Source: Antrodiella citrinella
Lineage: Eukaryota; Basidiomycota; Agaricomycetes; Polyporales; Steccherinaceae
NCBI GenBank assembly: GCA_004802725.1
Contig: SGPM01000344.1
Location: 9,795 to 28,551, forward strand
DNA length: 18,757 bases
Direction of reading: 5' to 3'
Shown: positions 1 through 9,011 of the stretch, piece by piece
Position numbering within the stretch: the stretch's first letter is position 1
How the letters are laid out: each line of letters begins with the position of its first letter
The notes under the pieces: model-generated
The model's database searches: none
What the model was told of the DNA's origin: nothing
Seen by the model: the letters and a program-made list of their open reading frames with translations, nothing else
Program-made: the position numbers and the translations under genes

Positions 1-1287
1 ACCCTCCGTTGTGACATTGTTCACCATTATCATGACACTCGACCTGCCGGCCACCCTGGCCACTACGGCACCCTGGTTCTGCTGCGTCGTGACTACTACT
101 GGCCCGGTATGGCTACCTTTGTCCGCCAGTACATTGATGGCTGCGCCCTATGCCAGCAGAACAAGATCAACACCCATCCCACCGCCCCGGGCTTGCAGCC
201 CATTGCCGCAACCACCACGCTGCCCTTCAAGGCAGTCACCATGGATTTCATCACCGACCTCCCCGAGTCGCAGGGCATGACGTCCTGTTGGATCGTGGTA
301 GATCACAACACTACGAAGGGGATGGTAATTCTACCCTGTACCAAGGAGATTGACGCCCTCGGAACGGCGCAACTCTACCACACGGGACCCTACCGACGCT
401 TTGGACTGCCCGACTCCATGATCTCCGACCGTGGACCCCAATTCGCATCACGAGTAATGCAAGAACTGGTCAAACTCCTCGGTGTCAAGTCCAAACTGTC
501 CACGGATGGCCAGACGGAACGTATCAACCAAGAAGTAGAAGTGTTCCTCCGCATCTTCTGTGCCGCTCATCCCGACGATTGGGTCAACTTCCTCCCTGAT
601 ATCGAATTCTCTCACAACCAGCGCATCCCGCAAGGACGCAACGAATCCCCCTTCTTCCTCATGATGGGATACAACCCCCGTGCTATCCCTGCAGTGACAC
701 AAACGGCTGAACACCCATCGGTAGAAGAACGGCTGAAAGAGTTGCAGCTTGCACGAGAAGAAGCCAAGGCAGCACACGAACTAGCACGTCAACGGATGTC
801 GGAGCGCATCACCAGCTCCTTCAAACCCTTTACGCTTCGACAGAAAGTATGGCTGGAAGGCACCAACATCCGTTCGCCGACCAACAAGAAACTCACGCCC
901 AAACGAGAAGGACCATTCGCCATCACTGAAGTACTCGGACCGCTGACGTACCGTCTCAAACTCCCACCGCAATGGCGCATCCATGATGTCTTTTATGCAT
1001 CCCTTCTCACACCCTACAAGGAAACGGAAGCGCACGGTCCGACCTTTGCGAATCTGCCGCCTGAAGAAGTAGATGGAGACAGTGAATACGAAGTCGAATC
1101 CATCAAGGGACATCGCCTTCGCAGAGGCAAATATCAGTACCTCGTCAAATGGAAGGGATACTCGTCATCCGAAGACACGTGGGAATCCATCCAGCACCTC
1201 CTTCCGAACGCAGCAAAGATTGTGACCACTTACCAACAGAAGAACAAGATTCAAGACCAGACAATTCCAGCAAGACGTCGTCGTTGA
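1..1287 (+). CDS. Chromovirus pol, integrase with C-terminal chromodomain (5' partial)
   Basis: The frame is open from base 1; the first ATG (109) is internal and not the start. Domains in order, counted from codon 1: an HHCC zinc finger (His11, His18, Cys48, Cys51); the integrase core with Asp82 (MDFI) and Asp143 (SDRGPQF), and the Glu of GQTER at codon 173; a GPY/F-type module (REGPF, then TYRLKLPP); and a chromodomain (YEVESI, QYLVKWKGY, DTWE) near the C-terminus. The protein ends at TGA 1285-1287. In this family the integrase inserts the cDNA and the chromodomain biases insertion toward marked chromatin. The Asp143-Glu173 gap is 29 residues, where the family has 35, so a six-residue in-frame deletion at about codons 502-507 of the nucleotide scale removes conserved core sequence. 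The copy is probably catalytically dead although the frame is intact. Codon use is C-rich compared with the genes to the right. Confidence 0.93.
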   Translation, partial: TLRCDIVHHYHDTRPAGHPGHYGTLVLLRRDYYWPGMATFVRQYIDGCALCQQNKINTHPTAPGLQPIAATTTLPFKAVTMDFITDLPESQGMTSCWIVVDHNTTKGMVILPCTKEIDALGTAQLYHTGPYRRFGLPDSMISDRGPQFASRVMQELVKLLGVKSKLSTDGQTERINQEVEVFLRIFCAAHPDDWVNFLPDIEFSHNQRIPQGRNESPFFLMMGYNPRAIPAVTQTAEHPSVEERLKELQLAREEAKAAHELARQRMSERITSSFKPFTLRQKVWLEGTNIRSPTNKKLTPKREGPFAITEVLGPLTYRLKLPPQWRIHDVFYASLLTPYKETEAHGPTFANLPPEEVDGDSEYEVESIKGHRLRRGKYQYLVKWKGYSSSEDTWESIQHLLPNAAKIVTTYQQKNKIQDQTIPARRRR

Positions 1288-1329
1288 TTTTCCCCTTCTC
1301 TCTCTCTCCTGCTATCATCACCATCCCCA

Positions 1330-1926
1330 ATGTCCACCATCATCATGCCCTCCGTCCTCCTCCTCGCCGTCCTTATCTTCCTTGCCTCCACCACCCTCCT
1401 AGTCCTGCTAGGACTCACCTTGTTCCTCAGTCTCTGGTTCAATTCCGAAAACACCCGTACCACCAACTCGTCTCCTCGTCATACTCCCGTCGTCGTTGGC
1501 GTCACCCAGGAGGTTGTTACAACCTGGGAAACACGCGACGATGACGTGGATCCTTGGGAACAGACCAGCAGTCACGACTCATGGGGTGATCCCACCCCTC
1601 GCTGGAATCAACCTGTCACTGCAAACGACGCCGCCTGGGCAGCTGCCTGGAGCGCTGTCGCCCCTGAGCCGGCCAACAACACCCCTTCTGATCCCGTACT
1701 CTCTGGCCCTCTCGATGCAGATGCTACTCCTCTCGATCAATACCCTGCTGATCCCGTCCCATCCGAGCCAACTCCTTCCACTCCCGCTGAACCATCACCG
1801 TTACCATTTACCCCAGTGTCCCTGTCCCCCGTCCCGCTACGCCTTCGCCGCAGCTCAACGCAGATCCCGCAGCGCCCTCGAGTGCCGCAGCCGGTAACCC
1901 CCTTCTACCAGCAGATCATGCATTAG
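1330..1926 (+). CDS. ORF downstream of pol: membrane anchor plus Pro/Trp-rich tail
   Basis: A 198-codon open frame begins at ATG 1330 and ends at TAG 1924-1926. It is in the same frame as pol, and the 42 bases between (1288-1329) contain no stop, so only the pol TGA separates them. Those bases are strongly pyrimidine-rich, like the CT-rich stretches just before fungal start codons. Residues about 7-37 are almost purely hydrophobic (LLLAVLIFLAS then LLGLTLFLSLWF), a clear signal anchor or transmembrane helix. After it come a Trp- and Asp-containing stretch (WETRDDDVDPWEQ) and a long Pro/Ser/Thr-rich region. I recognise no family. It could be a third ORF of the retroelement, an env-like or accessory protein, or host sequence beside a 3'-truncated element. 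That it is translated is inference from the open frame and composition. Confidence 0.5.
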   Translation: MSTIIMPSVLLLAVLIFLASTTLLVLLGLTLFLSLWFNSENTRTTNSSPRHTPVVVGVTQEVVTTWETRDDDVDPWEQTSSHDSWGDPTPRWNQPVTANDAAWAAAWSAVAPEPANNTPSDPVLSGPLDADATPLDQYPADPVPSEPTPSTPAEPSPLPFTPVSLSPVPLRLRRSSTQIPQRPRVPQPVTPFYQQIMH

Positions 1927-2383
1927 TATTGCAAGTCAACTCACCTATAATAAACATGCTACAGTATGTTAACATTTTCATGTATTACGCACACGTCGTT
2001 AGCCTTCTTGTGTTGCGGTTTCCTTCCTGCCAAACACAGTATATTCTGCATCACGTGCGTTTTCTGATCCGATCAGCGTAACATTACATAGTGGTTGGAT
2101 CTGACCTGCGCCTACCTTACCGAAGTCGAAGAGAAACATGGAAGGGGTTCTTGAAGTCGGACGAAGGTGAGTAGAACAAACGCAAGACACGACTCGAAAG
2201 TGTAGCGTTCCGTCGCAGGACAGGCCGCTCGAAATGCACCGGTTCGAAGCCTGAGCTACATTGGAAAGTGTAACCGCCGGATCTCCAGCTTCAAAAGGTG
2301 GTTCAGCTGTGTGCGTAGTAGTAGTGCAGCGCTACTGATAGCGCCGCGGCTGCTATATTATATTGTCTAGAGAGTCTAATATA
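1927..2383. other. Intergenic gap between retroelement ORF and WD40 gene
   Basis: No supported gene. It contains the 3' flank of the WD40 gene on the minus strand (AT-rich just after its stop) and one copy of a 26-base repeat. A minus-strand frame is open for roughly 100 codons down to the TAA at about 1999 but has no suitable start; it may be a decayed fragment. AATAAA-like sequence occurs near 1948 and could serve the plus-strand ORF. Confidence 0.5.
2224..2249. repeat. 26-base repeat, copy 1
   Basis: Bases 2224-2249 match 2443-2468 at 22 of 26 positions, including an unbroken 12-base core, TCGAAATGCACC. The second copy lies inside the last coding exon of the WD40 gene, where it encodes part of FELVHFEWP on the minus strand. 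This copy, about 220 bases further downstream of that gene, reads FEPVHFERP in the equivalent frame. It may be a worn partial duplication of the gene's end. Confidence 0.4.
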
Positions 2384-5300
2384 TCAAGTGCTGAATGTCA
2401 AGACACTCTCCCTGATCTTCAACTTCACGCTACGATCGGAAGGCCATTCGAAATGCACCAGCTCGAAGGTAGATTCCAAAGACATCTTCGCTGTGGGTGA
2501 AGAAATTTCAGCCAGCCAGTAGATATACCTGCAGTTGAAAAACATGGATACCTTCATCACCAATGTTGAAGCTCAATGTCTTGAACGGATCCGATCCGCC
2601 ATGACCTTGACGAGGAGGTGCCCCGGGGTTAAAGAAGCTGGTGAAGCTTGAGCCGACTTTCCACACCAACACAGCGGATTCGTCCAGTGAAACCGTGACC
2701 AATCGTCTACCATCAGGAGAGAAGCTGCACGCTGTCGTCCGCTTCTTGTGACCCTCGAGGACATACAGTCGGGTTGCCGTCTTCAAGTCGTACATCACCA
2801 CCGAGCCTTCACTCGTGCCAACGGCTAGACGTTGACTGGCCATATGGAAGTCAATCGTCGGGAAACTGCCAGACAAATTAGATGGTACCATGAGTGCATG
2901 AAAGGAATCGTACCTCTGCACGATATGGCCAAGGATTTCGGTCGCGGATTCCAGGATAGCATCACGACTTGCCGAGACATTGGGATCAAGAGACTTCACT
3001 ACAGCCTCCACCAACCGTGGAAGATTACTGTACAGTACGAGCGGTTTCTATGGACCGTCAGATTGGGGTATGACGTGGAAAGTGCGGTATATTCACCTTG
3101 CGAATGAGGAAGATCACTAGCTGCATCACCGATTTCCGATGCTGGACAGTCCCTGGGTTCAAGATGTCCAACGACAAAGTGGTCATAAACAGAGGCGTAT
3201 TGCTAGAAGCAATTTGTAGCACTGCAGTACGGGCAAGCTGACCGACGTTTTGTACCGAGATGGCCTCCTTTCGTGTGGTAGTAGACAACGTGAACAAGGC
3301 ACGAAGCATTTGAACGGCATCGACGTATTGCTGCCATACGGGAAACCCTCGAGAAAATAGGTCTATAGCGAGGGCTCTGTATGGGGATGTCTCGTCGTGT
3401 AAGTATAACGCGATAGACTTGGATATCTGAGTCAGGAAGCTTTTGGTCCTATGTCAATACAGCATGGTCATAGCCCAAGTGGATACACGCACTTTGTTGA
3501 GAGTAGCGTATAATTATCAACCGCGATCGAGCTGCAAATAAATAATGCTACAGCACAGCGTATATGATCATTGTGTGTGCTATGTGACGCGGGTACTGTT
3601 TTGAACCAGTCAGGTAATGAAGATACAGCGGTAAAATATCACTCACAGTCCTGCTGCCAAAGATTCACAAGACGAGTCCTCTCATCGTCTGTGAGGCGGA
3701 CAATCCCCGAATCGAACAGCGCTCTTGCAGCCACGCGCACAAAGGCAACTAGATAGAATTATTTGTCAGTAAGCACTTAACACTGAATGGGTTAAATACG
3801 ATGCCCACCCGAGGTCTGAAGCCATTGCTGCGCTAAAAAGGAGAGATTCGGAATCTTGTAATGATCTCCGATGACCTCAGGAAGAGAAGCGATGTAGAAT
3901 GCAATCACCGTATCCACGTCGTTGGACGTTCCTAAGTATCCAGTATCAGGTATTATATCTTGTTCTCCCAATACATCACGTACCAGAAGAATGTCCCAAC
4001 GCATGCAGCAAAGCTACAATACTCAGTGCTCGTGCTGCTGACGCGTCAGCGGACATGCACCACACCGCATGTGAATCGGATACGGGTATGACGGACACAG
4101 AAGTCGAGCTGCATACGATCATTCAGCTCGGAAGTCAGAATCATAGAGCGTCACATACGTCACCAAACCGAACAACGAACGTGTCGTAGGTATCTTCAGA
4201 TTGTCAAGACAAATCCGATCGATATCGTGATTGAGACCGGGGGTCAAAAGCATAGCAAGAATACTTTGAATTTGACCTGTCTTCGCTAGCAGCGTTTCGT
4301 TATTGTCGGTATTTGATGTCCTTGTTCCCGCAAAAGGTGCATTGACACCAATCTGTACTAGGAAGCAGTCCAGATTTAAGATCAGCGCAGCAGCTTCAAA
4401 CTCTAGATCAGACCTATTATGATCATAGCGAAAAGATTGTATTCACGCACCAACATCAGACGGACGGTTTCCTCCTATAAGTGCAGACACTGCAGCAGGC
4501 GATTTGGATTCATTATTTCCTAGTAACCTTCACAGTCAAAGCTAAGCTAAGGTCGTTGGATGAAAACGAAGGCCATTACATACCAGGTTTGCCAACCACC
4601 TGCTTTTGTCATTTCATCTGCCTTCTCCGAGGTCATCGTTCGCCAGTGTTCCCTTGTCTTGAGGTCCCATAACCTCGCTCGACCATCTGCGTAATGAACT
4701 AGAAGATTATCTTCACTCAGGCATATCTGCTTCAGACGAGCCACAGAAGCGGGTACTAAGAACAGACTGTCCGCCTGTTTAGCTATCAGTGTTTATGAAA
4801 AGATACAAGGCCACTCACAATTGGACTTCGTCGACTGCAATAACAGCTATTGTCCCATCTTGGGCTATGCAGAAAGCACAGTCGCGAAGACGTCCTTCGG
4901 ATAGAGGGATCACTTCGACTAAAGGTGTTATGAATAGCGTCCAAGTTGCGAGAAGCTTCAGAGTCCTATGCAAAAAATGAACACGCAACGACACGACATG
5001 TCCAGAGCCTACACATACTTGAGAGACCATATACCGATGCCACCATCATCACAACCACCGATAATAATATTCTCCACAGCACCTGCATCCTGAACATGGT
5101 GAATACTGATGATGCGGCCGGGAAGTGTGATGTCAGATCGATCCTTCGAAGGCCGTCCTCGTCCTCGAACCAGTTCCGCTAAAGAGGACCGGTAAATGTG
5201 ACCATCAGCTGCATTTCATCAAGTCAGTCCGCATGCGAATGGATGGGATGGCGTGGAATCGACGTACAATAACCGAGAATGATTTTCTCCAACTCCAGTG

Positions 5301-8033
5301 GCAAAATTGAAGTGATAGAGACAGAGCCCTCACCCTCGCCACTTCCACGGAACACGGTAGAAGACGTCGATACTCCATCTACGCCCAGCGGAGTACATTC
5401 AATCCTGCGGCGACCTCTCTTGATTCTGGTCGTGAGTATGTCACCTCCTGATGTCACTGTGTAACCGTCCGATCGGAGGAGTGTTATAGAGTGTATTAGT
5501 TTTGGTCTGATGAACACCGTCAGACGAGCACATACTAGCCGCGTATGAACGTACTGTATATTCCGGGGAGCTTTTGTCTCCGATGCATCTGTGATTTCAA
5601 TATTGTTGGCGTCCACGTCAATCAAGAGATACTCCTCTGCGTGATCCTTCAGAAAGCGACCGTAAGTGAAGTCGACTTGATTGATACGAGGAATAAGCTC
5701 ACCGAGAATAATAGAACATAGGTATTGGCATCTTTCCACTTGACTTGCCTAATGTCGGTTGTGGGACAAAAGAACAGGTTCTTCATATGATCGCCGCTGC
5801 ATTCGAAGGCCTGAGAAAGCGACTATCATCTCGGTCTGTTCAGATGCCGACGTATCGATGCTTACGGATAGTTCGCTGTCCGACCACACGAGACCTCGCA
5901 GACCACAGGAGGTGGAGTATAATTGAATTCCGAGGAGCCGGCTGTGCAACGCTAACGCACCAAAGTCCTCTTCTGGGTCCAGACTAAGGCGCTCGAATGC
6001 ATGAGCTGCTTTCTCCTTGGTTTCCATCGGGAGGCTCTCTGCCGAGGGAGATGCCAAGGCCTTGAACGGATTCGGTAGGTGAACGCTTGATTGACTTTTG
6101 GATACTTCGACATCTGGCTCAAGCGGATGGTCATGAAGATTCAAATGCTGCCTGATGAAGTGGGACGCGGAAGTTACATGCACGATTTCCATGCGGCCTG
6201 TTAGCAGTGCGTAAGTAGGCTTGATTGCAAGAAGATCCGGTTATAGCTGAGCTTGCCTGTGTGACTGTGATGCAGAGCAACACTTTCAACAGCCCCTTTG
6301 ATGGTCCAATCACCAACTTTGTTGAATACGGAATCGTACTGCCCATACATCAGCCTCTGTGGCTCAAGAAATTCGACTGCAATGAGCCTCGATTGGTCTT
6401 CCGTATCGCCGTCGGAAAAATCTCCGAATTGCATAGTGACGACGGGTGAGGAGGTTGAAAATACGAGGTGACGCTGGAGATTCCCAAACCAATGAGTAAG
6501 TCAGATGTAAGTCAGATCGCATCGCTTACATTTCCTTCCGTGACTATCTGAATCGAGTTCCATTTCCACACAATCGGCATATTCGAGTTCGCGACGTCAT
6601 CTTCGGGTACGAAGGTAGCGAGACTAAATCCGTCATCGGTGCAGAGAAGCTCCAAGATCCTAGGATAGGGTAAATATCATTCACCAAGCAGAGTTGTCTT
6701 TCTCACCCATTCTCGCGCAGGCAGACCAGAAATTTTCCTTGGCAGATTGCTTCTATAGACACCACAGCCGAAGATTGAGCAAAGGAACGAGGTACTGCGT
6801 GTGAGACTAGTGACATCGAAGCCGACTTCATCACTTCGATGCGCCCAGATGCATGACCAAACGAAGAGGACGAAAGGGAAGACCTTGAGGACGACGGTTC
6901 TGAGGCGGGTATGACAATAAGTGGATTCGTCCGCGAAAAGGGTTTATCTAAACTTGGGGCTGTTCCGCCATGGTCAGGGCTTGGGACGTCGGTGTCAACG
7001 AGCGGCTTCTCCTTGACGCCTTTGCCTTTGAGCATTCCCTTGAGCTTGTCAGGTTCGTCATCGAAGTCGACGTAATTCTTAGGTGCTTCAACCTGTTCAG
7101 GAGAGACTGCGGACACCACACGAGACTTTGAGACTTGCAACGGAGAGAAAGTTGACATGATAGACGACGGAGACGCAGATCGTACCGAACGCCTACCCAG
7201 TCCAGGATACCGCATGGGACTTGACGGTCGAGAAGCTTGGTCCGCCGATTCTGCTGGAAGAGCTAGCTTGAGATGAGAAGCAGTCCGCGTTGGCCTGGAG
7301 CGCAAAGATCTGAAGATGAAAACAGATCCATCGTTGAAACCGATCGCGGCTTCATGGATACGCGGATTGGCCCTGACTTGAGGCATGCATGTCCACGACG
7401 ATAGATACGAAGGATTTCGCTCAGAGGTAGACAGCTCAATCCCGGTGAGAGAAGGAGACGAGTCTACGCCTAGAACTACCTGAAAGGACATGCGTTCTCG
7501 GGAACTGAATTCCAACTTTCCAACTTGAATCTTGGCTCGGACAGGCTGGTTGACAGACACAAAACAGAGGTACACCGACCAATACAAGTCCACTATCACG
7601 ATCCTAATGACAACATCAGTGTAGGACAACCATTTCTATGTGGATAACGTACGAGCGGTCTAAGTTCAAGCACTTCAACTCGAAGGCCGAGCCTTCAGTT
7701 GGTCAAGCGCTGACACGCGTACGCGTTCCCGGCCAATTCTCGGCCCTGAGATAGGAGTATTAGTCTGCGAATAAGTGTCCTCAGATGCCCTCAGAAGAAA
7801 ACTATCAAACACTTCTTACCAATAACACTGTGGGAGGATCAGTCGTTGTCGTCAGCTGAGACTGGTAGTGGTGATTTGTTTGCAGCTTGAAGTTGTAGTT
7901 ACGTAGTAGCTGAACGGAACTCCGATTGATCGCTGTGATCGGAGTTCGAAAGAAAAAACCCGACTGCTTGTTCCACTTGGACTCGGAGGTACGAACTTTC
8001 TGCAAGCTCAGGTTCACCTACTAAGACTTCCAT
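2384..8033 (-). CDS. WD40-repeat protein, WDR7 / rabconnectin-3 beta-like, 1480 aa
   Basis: Exons (minus): 8033-7903, 7827-7820, 7692-7653, 7603-6707, 6659-6530, 6473-6257, 6197-5866, 5810-5703, 5646-5555, 5506-5268, 5208-5019, 4965-4819, 4766-4584, 4527-4451, 4402-4159, 4108-3984, 3931-3809, 3748-3647, 3595-3493, 3448-3097, 3047-2552, 2490-2384. They total 4443 nt, 1480 codons plus TGA, all phases closed. Seen: propeller segments with FNDGSVFIF (about 148), ILGYSDGHIY (about 727), GGCDDGGIGIW (about 780) and HYADGRARLWD (about 865); a Ser/Pro-rich disordered stretch about 165-300; a helical region about 910-1280; a final WD pair about 1350-1410 (GTSEGSVVMYDLKTA, SFSPDGRRLVTVS). The length and C-terminal half resemble WDR7, which in animals pairs with DMXL/rabconnectin-3 alpha and binds the V-ATPase; a role in vacuolar or endosomal acidification is inference. 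Everything from 7603 down is well supported. The first three exons, including an 8-nt one, and the start at 8033 are tentative. Confidence 0.85.
2443..2468. repeat. 26-base repeat, copy 2 (inside last exon of WD40 gene)
   Basis: Partner of 2224-2249, 22 of 26 bases identical. It is part of the terminal exon (2490-2384), so its sequence is constrained by the protein. The other copy may derive from it. Confidence 0.4.
6198..6256 (-). other. GC-AG intron in the WD40 gene (59 nt)
   Basis: On the minus strand the upstream exon ends CACAG and the intron starts GCAAGC, ending CTAACAG. Joining gives HTGRMEIVHV with phase preserved. No GT donor in the vicinity keeps the frame. CAG|GCAAGY is the known GC-donor consensus, so this is probably a true GC-AG intron. 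Confidence 0.75.
7715..7726. promoter_or_regulatory. 12-base palindrome of two ACGCGT boxes
   Basis: ACGCGTACGCGT is a perfect palindrome made of two adjacent copies of ACGCGT, the MCB element bound by the MBF (Mbp1/Swi6) factor in yeasts. It lies in the 5' region of the WD40 gene, inside the second intron of my model, or in the leader or promoter if the true start is further downstream. Regulatory use is inference. Confidence 0.3.
7917..7947. repeat. 10-bp perfect inverted repeat with 11-base loop
   Basis: GAACTCCGAT at 7917-7926 is the exact reverse complement of ATCGGAGTTC at 7938-7947, so the transcript could fold into a 10-bp stem. It lies in the first proposed exon of the WD40 gene; if that exon is really leader, the hairpin would sit in the 5' untranslated region. 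Confidence 0.45.
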
Positions 8034-8686
8034 TTATGCAAACAATAGCCTGACAGATCGTGACGAGGAAGGGACGTCGGAGGAAGACAGCTTGACCCGC
8101 CCGCCGCGCTAGTAAGACATGCCATACAACTCGCAATGCAGAACTAACTTGTTACTTGATCATATTTCCACCGCAAGTGACAAGATCGGTAGAACAATGC
8201 AGATGGTAAATATTTTTTTCGTGCGGTAAGAGCCACAGGTTGTGCGGAACCTTTTTTCTCGAATTCTCACCTGACAGACGTTCAATCATGAATCATGATG
8301 TTCTGCATACATCATCATCCGCGAAAGGCTAGCTTACGATGAGGATAGTTTCCTGTTGGGGACTTCCTCACCAGATGGTCGACGCGGCAAGAGCCGCAAG
8401 ACTTGTACCACGACACGGAGGTGATGTGTATTTGTCACGATACGCATAGGCGGCACAGCGTATACTGAGCCATTGTCCTACAGCTTTCACAGATCTTATC
8501 CCGATACGGTCGGTTATATGATCCTATTATCGTAGACTCCTCTTGCTCTCCAAATGGGAATTTGGGTGTCCCGGGCCAGAAAAATGCAACCTGGCGACGT
8601 ATCGCCTCTGTGCCCCTTCGTATAAAGCCTCTTCATCAGTAAAAATTCTCTAAGCCTCACATATTTTCCTCACCGCTAAAGACTTG
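8034..8686. promoter_or_regulatory. Shared promoter region between divergent genes
   Basis: About 650 bases separate the proposed WD40 gene start (minus) from a proposed small plus-strand gene. No coding frame is convincing. It holds a TATA box for the plus-strand side (8621-8627) and a 15-base palindrome (8285-8299, ATCATGA-A-TCATGAT). Confidence 0.4.
8621..8627 (+). promoter_or_regulatory. TATA box (TATAAAG)
   Basis: TATAAAG lies 60 bases before the ATG at 8687, a normal spacing for a fungal core promoter with a short leader. A CT-rich stretch (8645-8675) sits between them. This is the main reason to suspect a gene starting at 8687. Confidence 0.4.
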
Positions 8687-9011
8687 ATGCCTATCGTTTG
8701 CTCCGCCAAGTTGACCACAGACAGCGGTGCACAACAACCTGCCCCGGGCGTCATTGCAGTGTCAGCCATTGTTCTCCTCGGCAGGTATTACATTTCTCAT
8801 GGTTGAATTGTCACTAAATCATCTCTTAAGCACTCTTGTGCTTTCTCATAGGCGGGACCTGGGGACCTGTTGTGGCCAGAGTAGTTGGCTCCGCAACTAC
8901 CGGTGCCCAAGAGTGGATCGGTGCCATCCACTGGCACGCACAAAATCTGTGGCTGGTTCAACACCTGTTTCCCACCGGCACTGCCTCAAACGCACATCTC
9001 AGTCGTCGTAA
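8687..9011 (+). CDS. Weak small ORF, possible N-terminal hydrophobic segment, unknown
   Basis: ATG 8687 opens an exon to 8784 ending at a hydrophobic run (PGVIAVSAIVLLG). An intron with donor GTATTA (8785) and acceptor CATAG (8851) joins to a frame that stays open to a TAA at 9009-9011, 85 residues in all. The hydrophobic run cut by an intron recalls the two small membrane-protein genes at 11213 and 12750. The second exon in this phase has a composition like chance sequence. The overlapping frame ending near 9080 (LEKSAMIELPTQPYK), with a further intron to a TGA near 9170, looks more protein-like but I cannot connect it in phase. The gene may be real with another splice pattern, or decayed. 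I assign no function. Confidence 0.22.

Larger units (their letters stand above)
1..1926 (+). mobile_element. Ty3/gypsy chromovirus, 3' part (left end outside window)
   Basis: The left edge lies inside the pol gene of a Ty3/gypsy LTR retrotransposon of the chromodomain (chromovirus) group, recognised from its integrase and chromodomain. Protease, reverse transcriptase and RNase H would lie to the left and are not in the window. I extend the element to 1926 only because a second open frame follows pol in the same frame; the true right boundary is not known. I searched 1288-2380 by eye for a polypurine tract and an LTR beginning TG and ending CA and could not identify either. The element runs toward the 3' end of the WD40 gene, so the two are convergent. 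Confidence 0.75.

Noticed and set aside
1511..1525. Palindrome AGGTTGT-T-ACAACCT
   Set aside because: It lies within the downstream ORF and no role is suggested by its place; short palindromes of this length are expected by chance.
2228..2250. GGTTCGAA, resembling a tRNA T-loop
   Set aside because: The flanking bases do not form a 5-bp T stem and no acceptor, D or anticodon arms can be built.
1288..2380. 3' LTR and polypurine tract of the retroelement
   Set aside because: No purine tract followed by a TG...CA segment could be seen, and the window holds no second copy to compare.
5749..5751. In-frame TAG that seems to truncate the WD40 gene
   Set aside because: It lies in the wrong frame. 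A 55-nt intron at 5811-5865 shifts the reading so these bases are read as parts of ATT AGG, giving DIRQVKWKDANTYVLLFS.
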